Below, one piece after another: positions 24,267 through 31,453 of a DNA stretch of 64,000 nt (within the stretch, counting starts at the first letter, position 1; each line of letters opens with the position of its first letter). Below the pieces are notes generated by a model. The model searched no databases. It was not told the origin of the DNA and saw nothing but the letters and a program-made list of their open reading frames with translations. The position numbers and the translations under genes were made by a program. The DNA is from JALZAI01 sp038212215. Its GTDB lineage: Bacteria; Actinomycetota; Actinomycetes; Mycobacteriales; Jatrophihabitantaceae. The stretch spans positions 110,414 through 174,413 of the forward strand of contig JBBQUT010000005.1 in NCBI GenBank assembly GCA_038212215.1, in the 5' to 3' direction.

Positions 24267-26674
24267 GATCGCACCTTGAGGCCCTTAGGGTCATACATCG
24301 GCCCGCTTTCGCGCCGCGCAGGAAACCGTCGCGTCGCCACGTCCACGACGAAATCCTTCTCCGACGCCAACTCGATCGGCACGTACGCCGAGAAGATGGT
24401 ACGGGCGACGGTGTGCCCGAATCCCGCGCTGCGTACGGTGGCTGCCAGCTCGTGGCTGTCATGGGTGAGCAACTCGCCGCCGTGCATGATCGCCTCAGGC
24501 TCGGTGGAGAACCAGCACAGCTTGCGGCTCACGCCTTCCTCGCGCATGCGGCGGAGCACGGGTCCCGCGAGCAGCTCGGGTTTGTCGGGGCGAACGGCGA
24601 AGCTCAGGCCGGCTTCGTAGGGGTTGGTGTCGGCGCGAATGTCGACCGCCCAGGCCAGGAATTGCTTCTCCAGACGAAGCGACTCGACGCTTCGGTAGCC
24701 GACGTTTCGAATTCCGAACTCCTCGCCCGCCTCGAGCAACTGCTCGTAAAGGCCAGCCATGTACTCAGTGGGGACGTGGAACTCCCAGCCGAGTTCGCCG
24801 ACGTACGTGGCGCGCAGAGCGCGCGCCGGGGCGAACCCGAGATCGATCTGTCGAGCGCTCATATAGGGGAACGCGTCGTTGCTCAGGTCCGTCCAGCTGA
24901 GCTTGGTAGCGATCTCCCGGGACCGTGGGCCGCACAGGTTCAGAACGCCGTAGGCGGAGCTGACGTCGCGGATGTAAACCGAGCCGTCAGCTGGTGCGTG
25001 CTGGAGCAGGAAGGTGAGGTCGTGGCGGCCGAATCCGCTCCCGGTGACAAAGTAGAACTCGTTCTCGCCAAGCCGAGTGATCGTCACGTCCGCCTCGATG
25101 CCGCCACGGACGTTGAGCAGCTGGGTGTAGACGATGCGGCCGAGAGTGACGTCCATATCTGCGCCGGCGACCGTCTGCAGTAACGCCAGCGCGCCCGGCC
25201 CGAAGATCTCGTACTTGGTGAAGCTGCTCTGGTCGACGAGCCCCACGCCTTCGCGGACCGCGGCGTGCTCGGCAGCGATGAACCGGAAGGCGTCGCCGCG
25301 GCCCCATGTCGGGGTGTCCGGGGTCTGTCCGTCGCCGAACCAGTTCGCTCGTTCCCATCCGAACTTCGACCCGAACACCGCGCCGCGGCTCTTGAGCTGC
25401 GAATAGATGTTGCTGACCCGCTGCCCACGCGGGTGGGCCAGTTCACGATTAGGGTACGCGATCGAATAGTAGTTGCCGTAGGAATCGGTCGAGCGCTGCT
25501 CCAGATAGGACGGCACGTTGTGCGCCCGGCCGAAGCGTCGGACGTCGAACGCCCAGAGGTCCAGACCGGGATCGCCATCGACGATCCAGTTCGCGAGGGC
25601 CCAGCCGGCGCCGCCGGCGGCGGCGATGCCTGCGGAGAACCCGCAACAGTGAAACAGGTTGTCGAGATCTTCGGTGACGCCCATGAGCGGTTCGGCATCG
25701 GGCGAGAACGGGATCGGTCCGTTGACCCAGGTCTGGATGCCGAGCTCGCCGAACAGCGGAATCCGGTTGGCGCAGCCCTCCGCGATCGGTTCGAAGCGGT
25801 CGTGGTTGGGGTGGAACAGTTCCGGCCCGAGGTCGAGCGGAATGCGCCGCCAGGGTGCGCGGGTGCCCTCCTCCCAGCCGCCGATGACCAGGCCGCTCGC
25901 CTCCGGCTTGAGATAGAAGCGAGCGTCGGGATCGCGCAAGGTCGGCAGATCCCGAGGGACCTCGTCGGACTTCTCGGTGACGACGTACTGGTGCTCGACG
26001 GCATTCACGGCAAGATCGACCCCGGCCAGCCGAGCGGTCTCGGTGCCCCACATGCCGGTGGCGTTGACCAGTGTGTCGCACTCGATGCGACCCTGGTCGG
26101 TGACGACGGCGGCGATCCGCCGCCCCACGCGTTCAATCGACTCCACCCGAGCGTTCTGGATGATCCGAACGCCACCGGCGCGGGCCCCGGTGGCGAAGGA
26201 GTGCGTCAGCTGGTTCGGGTCGATGTAGCCGTCGGTGGGGATGTAGGTCGCGCCGTAGACGCCGTCGGTATTCAGCAGCGGGAACAGGTCCTTGGCTTCC
26301 TGAGGCGACACGAGGTGCACGTCGAACCCGAAGCTCTTGCCGGTCGTGGCCAGGCGGCGAATCTCCTCCCAGCGATCTGGACTGGACGCGACGCGGATGC
26401 TGCCGACGCCACGCCATCCGGTCGCGTAGCCGGTGTGCTGCTCGAGGGTCTGGTACGTGCGGACGCTCTGCTGCATCAACATGGTCAGGCTGCTGGACGC
26501 ACGAAGTTGGCCGACGAGCCCGGCGGCGTGCCAAGTGCTGCCGTCGGTCAGCTGCCGCCGCTCGACAAGCGTGACGTCAGTGAGTCCGCGCTGCGCGAGG
26601 TGATAGGCGATGCTGCATCCGATGACGCCGCCGCCGATGATGACGACCTGGCTACGTCGGGGAACTGTCGTCAA
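24263..26674 (-). CDS. FAD-dependent dehydrogenase with GcvT domain, copy 2
   Basis: Paralogue of the gene at 20879, about 803 residues, with the same plan: FAD motif VVIIGGGVIGCSIAYHL, DGSTWHAAGLVGQLRASS, then a GcvT domain with LVDQSSFTKYEIFG, YVGELGWEFHVPTE and RADTNPYEAGLSFAV. It is the first gene of the operon. TTG 26674 is preferred because GAAGAGG stands about 7 bases before it; GTG 26707 would add 11 residues but has no visible ribosome binding site. Sequence differs widely from copy 1, so the two probably act on different methylated amines or on successive steps. Confidence 0.85.
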   Translation of the reverse strand: MTTVPRRSQVVIIGGGVIGCSIAYHLAQRGLTDVTLVERRQLTDGSTWHAAGLVGQLRASSSLTMLMQQSVRTYQTLEQHTGYATGWRGVGSIRVASSPDRWEEIRRLATTGKSFGFDVHLVSPQEAKDLFPLLNTDGVYGATYIPTDGYIDPNQLTHSFATGARAGGVRIIQNARVESIERVGRRIAAVVTDQGRIECDTLVNATGMWGTETARLAGVDLAVNAVEHQYVVTEKSDEVPRDLPTLRDPDARFYLKPEASGLVIGGWEEGTRAPWRRIPLDLGPELFHPNHDRFEPIAEGCANRIPLFGELGIQTWVNGPIPFSPDAEPLMGVTEDLDNLFHCCGFSAGIAAAGGAGWALANWIVDGDPGLDLWAFDVRRFGRAHNVPSYLEQRSTDSYGNYYSIAYPNRELAHPRGQRVSNIYSQLKSRGAVFGSKFGWERANWFGDGQTPDTPTWGRGDAFRFIAAEHAAVREGVGLVDQSSFTKYEIFGPGALALLQTVAGADMDVTLGRIVYTQLLNVRGGIEADVTITRLGENEFYFVTGSGFGRHDLTFLLQHAPADGSVYIRDVSSAYGVLNLCGPRSREIATKLSWTDLSNDAFPYMSARQIDLGFAPARALRATYVGELGWEFHVPTEYMAGLYEQLLEAGEEFGIRNVGYRSVESLRLEKQFLAWAVDIRADTNPYEAGLSFAVRPDKPELLAGPVLRRMREEGVSRKLCWFSTEPEAIMHGGELLTHDSHELAATVRSAGFGHTVARTIFSAYVPIELASEKDFVVDVATRRFPARRESGPMYDPKGLKVRS

Positions 26675-26815
26675 CGAAAGACCTCTTCCTGTGCCGGTGT
26701 CCGGCACCGCACGTTACCCGACCAACGCCATTGCAAGGCTTGCGCCAGATCGACACCCACCGCTTCTAAGCTGGTGAAACCGCACGTACGAATTGACAGG
26801 AGGACGGGTCACCAA

Positions 26816-27436
26816 ATGGCGCGCTATTTCGACGTGCACCCCCGCAATCCGCAGCCGCACAGCGTGGCCCAAGCCGTCGCCATGCTGCACGACGACGCAT
26901 TGATCGCCTATCCGACCGATTCGTGTTACGCGCTGGGTTTCGAGCTGGACAGCCGCACCGGTGCCGATCGAATCCGCCGGATCCGCCGCCTCGATGACCG
27001 CCACCACTTCACGCTGGTGTGCTCGGACTTCGCGCAACTGGGGGAGTTCGTCCAGCTGAGCAACGCCGCGTTCCGCAGTATCAAGGCGGCCACGCCGGGG
27101 GCGTACACGTTCATCCTCGCCGCGACGCGCGAGGTGCCCAGGCGGCTCGCCCATCCACGCAAGCGCACCGTCGGTGTGCGCATCCCCAATCACCCCGTCG
27201 TCCGAGCGCTCCTGCGTGAGCTGGGTAAGCCGGTGGTGTCGAGCACCCTGTTGCTGCCCGGCGAGGACGAGCCGATGACCGACGGCTGGACCATCAAGGA
27301 GCGCTTCGACCACGAGATCGACGCGGTCATCGACTCAGGCGAGTGTGGCACCGAGCCGACGACCGTCGTCGACTTCTCCGGGGGATTCCCTGAGGTCGTT
27401 CGGATCGGGGCCGGCGACCCGTCCCTATTTGGCTGA
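26816..27436 (+). CDS. Sua5/YciO/YrdC family protein
   Basis: A 206-residue YrdC-fold protein. The opening NPQPHSVAQAVAMLHDDALI and YPTDSCYALGFEL, the RIRRLDDRHHFTLVC strand and TVGVRIPNHPVVRALL are characteristic of YciO. The KxR-S/T-N tRNA-binding set typical of TsaC/Sua5 is only partly kept, so YciO-type is likelier than the t6A37 threonylcarbamoyl-AMP synthase. AGGAGG lies about 13 bases before ATG 26816. It is divergent from the FAD/GcvT operon. Confidence 0.88.
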   Translation: MARYFDVHPRNPQPHSVAQAVAMLHDDALIAYPTDSCYALGFELDSRTGADRIRRIRRLDDRHHFTLVCSDFAQLGEFVQLSNAAFRSIKAATPGAYTFILAATREVPRRLAHPRKRTVGVRIPNHPVVRALLRELGKPVVSSTLLLPGEDEPMTDGWTIKERFDHEIDAVIDSGECGTEPTTVVDFSGGFPEVVRIGAGDPSLFG

Positions 27437-27478
27437 GGGTCGACCGAGGATCATGGCGACTGAGGAGCCGGCCTGCGG

Positions 27479-28432
27479 CTAAATCCTTGCGACTGCCGGC
27501 GTGATGGCGCGGGCCAACTGCTGGACGAGCGCCACGCCGGCGTCGAATGAGCGGTTGTGCTGGGTCAGGACGGCCATCAGCACCCGCTGCCCCTTCACCG
27601 TCACTATGCCGATGCTGGTGGTGATCCACAGCCCGTCGTCGGACTCGTCCGCTCCGTTGCCGTTGTCGACCGAGAGCCACCCGTTCTTGTTGTAGAACGT
27701 GCTGCCCCGGTCGGCGGTCACGCCCACGCCCCAGCGCTGATCTGCCTCCACATTGCGCATCAGGTCGAGGACGAACGAGCGGGTGTCGGCGCGGAACGGG
27801 CCGTTGCGCCGGATCAGGTTGCTCAGCAGCGTCAGGCAGTCCCGCGCGCTCGTCCGGGTGAACGTCGGGTCACTGTTGCCAGGCACGGTGTGCGTCATGC
27901 CGAAGTGGGCCGCGGCGGAACTCAGCCCGCTGTTGCCGCCCGCTGCGAGATAGAGCGAGTACCCGGCGACGTTATCGCTGTTCTCGATCGCGGTGGTAGC
28001 CTGCCCGACCTGATTGTCGGAAAGCGATCCCTGATTCAACAGCAGCGCTTCGAGCACATACAGCTTGTAGGCACTGGCCGTCCACATACCCGAGGTCGCG
28101 CCCGCCGAGTAGCGCCTGCCGCTCATCGTGTTGAGCGCGGCGACCGAGATCGAGCCGGACTGATGGGCAGCGAGAATCCGCCGGACCTTCGCCTCGACTC
28201 GCCCGCGGACCTGCGCTGCCGTCGGCTTCGGTGCCGCCGACGACGTGCGCGGCGCCGACGACGTGCTGGGCGTGGCGCGGACGGTGGGCGTCGAAGTCGC
28301 AGTCGGCGACGCTGAGCTGTCGCTCGCCGCGCCACAGCCGCTCAGAGCGACGGCGCTCACCAACAGGGCTGCGCCGACGGCCGCTCGCCGCGCGGTCGAG
28401 CCGAGCCGCGTGGTGCTCGCTCGGACCGTCAT
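27479..28432 (-). CDS. Lipoprotein serine hydrolase, class A beta-lactamase family
   Basis: Exported 317-residue lipoprotein: basic N-terminus, hydrophobic stretch and lipobox VALSGC (Cys near residue 33), then a Ser/Thr/Pro linker. The hydrolase domain has the active Ser and Lys in TASAYKLYVLEALL (S-x-x-K) and an SDN motif in IENSDNVAG. The usual KTG is not obvious; a Lys-Asn pair in TFYNKNGWLSVD may take its place. It resembles beta-lactamase-like proteins, but resistance activity is not implied. Confidence 0.8.
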   Translation of the reverse strand: MTVRASTTRLGSTARRAAVGAALLVSAVALSGCGAASDSSASPTATSTPTVRATPSTSSAPRTSSAAPKPTAAQVRGRVEAKVRRILAAHQSGSISVAALNTMSGRRYSAGATSGMWTASAYKLYVLEALLLNQGSLSDNQVGQATTAIENSDNVAGYSLYLAAGGNSGLSSAAAHFGMTHTVPGNSDPTFTRTSARDCLTLLSNLIRRNGPFRADTRSFVLDLMRNVEADQRWGVGVTADRGSTFYNKNGWLSVDNGNGADESDDGLWITTSIGIVTVKGQRVLMAVLTQHNRSFDAGVALVQQLARAITPAVARI

Positions 28433-28511
28433 CCGATCAGCGTGCCAAACCGGCGGCGCGCCGCGCCAATCGGCACGCCGACTGCGGCGCTCGTCACGTA
28501 CCGTCGGCTTC

Positions 28512-29660
28512 GTGACCGAGCGCGTACCGGGCTTTGACACCCTTGCCATCCACGCCGGGCAGGAACCTGATTCGGTTACCGGCTCGGTGGCCGTCCCGAT
28601 TTATGCGACGTCCACTTACAAGCAGGACGGCGTCGGCGGGCTGCGCGGCGGCTACGAGTACAGCCGCAGCGCCAACCCGACGCGCACCGCGCTGGAACAA
28701 GCGCTGGCAGCGCTGGAAGGTGGCAGCACCGGCCTGGCTTTCGCCAGCGGGTTGGCGGCCGAGGACGCGCTGCTGCGCGTCGTGTGCCGCCCGGGGGACC
28801 ACGTGATATTGCCCACTGACGCCTACGGCGGCACGTTCCGGCTGATCGCGCGGGTGCTGTCGAACTGGGGCCTGGAGTACACGCCCGTCGACCTGAACGA
28901 CATCGACGCGGTGCGGGCCGCCGTGCGTCCCCGGACCAAGGTGCTCTGGTGTGAGACGCCGACCAACCCGCTGCTCAGCGTCGCCGACATCGCCGTGCTC
29001 GCCGACGTTGCGCACGCCGCCGGGGCCTTGCTCGTCGTCGACAACACGTTCGCCTCGCCGTATCTGCAGCAGCCCCTGCCGCTGGGTGCCGACGCCGTCG
29101 TGCACTCGACGACGAAATATCTCGGCGGGCACTCCGATGTCGTGGGCGGCGCCTTGATCACCGCGGACAAGGACCTGGGTGAGCAGTTGCGCTTCCACCA
29201 GAACGCGATCGGCGCGATCGCCGGTCCGTTCGACGCATGGCTGGTGCTGCGCGGTATCAAGACTCTCGGCGTGCGCATGGACCGGCACTGCGCGAATGCC
29301 GAGCGCATCGTCGGCTATCTCGCCGGGCACCCAGCCGTGCGCCGCGTGCTGTACCCGGGCCTGTCGGGGCATCCCGGCCACGACATTGCCGCTCGCCAGA
29401 TGCGCCGATACGGCGGAATGGTGTCCTTTACCCTGCGCGGCGGCGCGGAGGCAGCGTTGCAGGTGTGCGAGCGGGTGCGTCTGTTCACGCTGGCCGAGTC
29501 GCTGGGCGGTGTCGAGTCGCTGATCGAGAACCCGGCGCGGATGACGCACACCAGCGTGACCGGCTCGCCGCTCGAGGTGTCGCCCGATCTGGTGCGGCTG
29601 TCGGTGGGCATCGAGGACGCAGCGGACTTGCTCGCCGATCTGGAATCGGCGCTGTCCTGA
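28512..29660 (+). CDS. metB: Cystathionine gamma-synthase
   Basis: PLP enzyme of the Cys/Met metabolism family, 382 residues. It has GFDTLAIHAGQEPD, YEYSRSANPTRTALEQ, ASGLAAEDALLRVV, the PLP Lys in VVHSTTKYLGGHSDVVGGA, and the closing SLGGVESLIENPARMTH. It makes cystathionine from an activated homoserine and cysteine; some family members act as the lyase instead. With cbs at 19.3 kb and the mycobacterial neighbours greA and mca downstream, metB is the likely assignment. GTG 28512 is divergent from the serine hydrolase. Confidence 0.9.
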   Translation: MTERVPGFDTLAIHAGQEPDSVTGSVAVPIYATSTYKQDGVGGLRGGYEYSRSANPTRTALEQALAALEGGSTGLAFASGLAAEDALLRVVCRPGDHVILPTDAYGGTFRLIARVLSNWGLEYTPVDLNDIDAVRAAVRPRTKVLWCETPTNPLLSVADIAVLADVAHAAGALLVVDNTFASPYLQQPLPLGADAVVHSTTKYLGGHSDVVGGALITADKDLGEQLRFHQNAIGAIAGPFDAWLVLRGIKTLGVRMDRHCANAERIVGYLAGHPAVRRVLYPGLSGHPGHDIAARQMRRYGGMVSFTLRGGAEAALQVCERVRLFTLAESLGGVESLIENPARMTHTSVTGSPLEVSPDLVRLSVGIEDAADLLADLESALS

Positions 29661-29669
29661 CCCGAGATT

Positions 29670-30227
29670 TCACCGGGCACGCCATTCGTCGGCGAGCAGC
29701 GCGAAGTCGAATTCGTCGCTCCAGCCGCCCTTGAACCACTCGTTCTGGACGAGATGTGCTTCCTGTCGCATGCCGAGCCTGCGCAGCACTGCCGCCGACG
29801 CGCCGTTACCGGCGTCCACCCGCGCCACGATCCGGTGCAGGTCGAGCCCCTCGAAGCCCAGCCGCAGCAGCGCGCCGGCCGCCTCGGTGGCGTAGCCCGA
29901 CCCATGGTGGCTCGGGTCGAACACGTAGCCGAGCTCGCCGCTGCCGTGCTCGCGGCTCGTCCACTGCAGCATCACGTCGCCGACCAGAACCCCCGACGCG
30001 GCGACGATGACGGCGAGCAGCCACGCCTGGCCGGGGGTGTCGACGACGGTCCGGACCCGGTCGGAGCCGATCCATTGCGCAACCTGCTCGCGGGTACGCG
30101 GCTCGTAGGGGATGTAGCGGCACACGTCGGCACGCGATTGGTAGGCGTGCACCGCGTCGGTGTCACCGGCCTCGAGCGGGCGCAACAACAGGCGTTGGGT
30201 GCGCAACGGGAACCGCGGCTGCTGCAT
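29670..30227 (-). CDS. GNAT family N-acetyltransferase (RimJ/RimL type)
   Basis: A 185-residue acetyltransferase. RTQRLLLRPLEAGDTDAVHA is the typical opening of the RimJ/RimL group, GELGYVFDPSHHGSGYATEA spans strand 4 and the acetyl-CoA loop, and IVARVDAGNGASAAVLRRLG is motif B. The acceptor could be a ribosomal protein N-terminus, an amino-sugar or a small molecule. It converges on metB with a 9-base gap and is divergent from acuC. Confidence 0.88.
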   Translation of the reverse strand: MQQPRFPLRTQRLLLRPLEAGDTDAVHAYQSRADVCRYIPYEPRTREQVAQWIGSDRVRTVVDTPGQAWLLAVIVAASGVLVGDVMLQWTSREHGSGELGYVFDPSHHGSGYATEAAGALLRLGFEGLDLHRIVARVDAGNGASAAVLRRLGMRQEAHLVQNEWFKGGWSDEFDFALLADEWRAR

Positions 30228-30280
30228 CGGTCGAATGTATCGGCCCGCTCCGAGTGGGTTTGGAGGGTTACGGTCTAGCT

Positions 30281-31453
30281 ATGGCGTGCAACGCGGTCGC
30301 TATCTGGGACGAGCGATACCTCGAATACGACTTCGGCGAGCATCCGCTCAGTCCGGTCCGGCTGGATCTGACCATGCGGCTGGCGCGGCTGGTCGGCGTC
30401 CTGGATCAGCTGGAGCTGGTGGCACCCGAACCGGCCGACGAGACGCAGTTGCTGAAGGTGCACGACGCCGACTACCTCGCGGCGGTGCTCGAGGCCAGTG
30501 ACGACCCGTCCTTCGTCGGCTTCGGGCTCGGCACCGACGACGATCCGGTGTTTCCGGGGATGTATCACGCTGCGGCGCTGTACTCCGGTGGGTCGCTGCT
30601 CGCTGCCCAGCAGGTGTGGGACGGACGTGTCGAGCATGCGGTGAACATCGCCGGGGGATTGCATCACGCGATGCGCGGCTACGCCAGCGGTTTCTGCGTC
30701 TTCAACGACATCGTGCTCGCGATCCGCACGTTGCTGGAGGACGGCGCGAAGAAGGTCGCCTACGTCGATATCGACGCCCATCACGGCGACGGTGTGCAAG
30801 CGGCGTTCTACGACGACCCGCGCGTGCTCACGATCAGCCTGCACCAGGATCCGCGCACGTTGTTTCCCGGCACGGGCATGCCGAGTGAGCTCGGCGTCGG
30901 TGCGGCCGAGGGCACGTCGGTGAATGTCGCGCTGCCCCCAGGCACGAAGGACGAGGGCTGGTTGCGGGCATTTCGTGCGGTCGTTCCGGGTGCGCTGCGC
31001 GCCTTCGCCCCGGATGTGCTCGTGACTCAGTGCGGTTGCGACACGCACCGCGAGGATCCGCTCGCCAACCTCGAACTGTCCGTGGACGGTCAGCGGGCCG
31101 CGATAACGCTGCTGCACACGCTCGCGCACGAGGTGAGCGGTGGGAAGTGGATCGCGCTCGGCGGCGGCGGATACGGCATCGTGCGCTGCGTGCCGCGGAT
31201 CTGGACGCACCTGCTCGCGGAGGTGTCCGGGGTGCCCCTTGATCCGGCGACTCCGGTACCCCGGGAGTGGGCCGATTATGTGCGCGGACGCGGCGCGAAG
31301 GGGGAACTGCCGACAAGCATGGGCGAGGGGAGCGAGCCGTACGCGACGCAGTGGCTGCCCGGCGGGGACACCTGGCTCGATCGTGCGATCGGCGCCACCC
31401 GCAACGCCGCGTTCCCGCTGCTCGGCCTCGACCCCGCCGATCCGCGTGACTGA
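30281..31453 (+). CDS. acuC: Acetoin utilization protein AcuC, class I/II-like lysine deacetylase
   Basis: Zinc-dependent deacetylase of 390 residues. The active site His pair is in GGLHHAMRGYASGFCVFND, the zinc ligands in VDIDAHHGDGVQAAFY and further on in CGCDTHREDPLANLELS, and the closing Tyr in GGGGYGIVRC. AcuC-type enzymes remove acetyl groups from lysines, classically reactivating acetyl-CoA synthetase. ATG 30281 is chosen over an upstream in-frame start at 30254. The next gene, a protein acetyltransferase, starts inside its last codons (8-base overlap), so writer and eraser are made together. Confidence 0.93.
   Translation: MACNAVAIWDERYLEYDFGEHPLSPVRLDLTMRLARLVGVLDQLELVAPEPADETQLLKVHDADYLAAVLEASDDPSFVGFGLGTDDDPVFPGMYHAAALYSGGSLLAAQQVWDGRVEHAVNIAGGLHHAMRGYASGFCVFNDIVLAIRTLLEDGAKKVAYVDIDAHHGDGVQAAFYDDPRVLTISLHQDPRTLFPGTGMPSELGVGAAEGTSVNVALPPGTKDEGWLRAFRAVVPGALRAFAPDVLVTQCGCDTHREDPLANLELSVDGQRAAITLLHTLAHEVSGGKWIALGGGGYGIVRCVPRIWTHLLAEVSGVPLDPATPVPREWADYVRGRGAKGELPTSMGEGSEPYATQWLPGGDTWLDRAIGATRNAAFPLLGLDPADPRD

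Noticed and set aside
25265..27436. Long plus-strand open frame of 723 codons opposite the FAD/GcvT gene
   Set aside because: Its first part is antisense to a protein with clear FAD and GcvT motifs and has no recognisable domain; only the last 206 codons, from 26816, are a real gene.
27479..28432. Antibiotic resistance beta-lactamase
   Set aside because: SxxK and SDN are present, but the KTG motif is not clear and the lipoprotein form is common among housekeeping relatives, so resistance is not supported.
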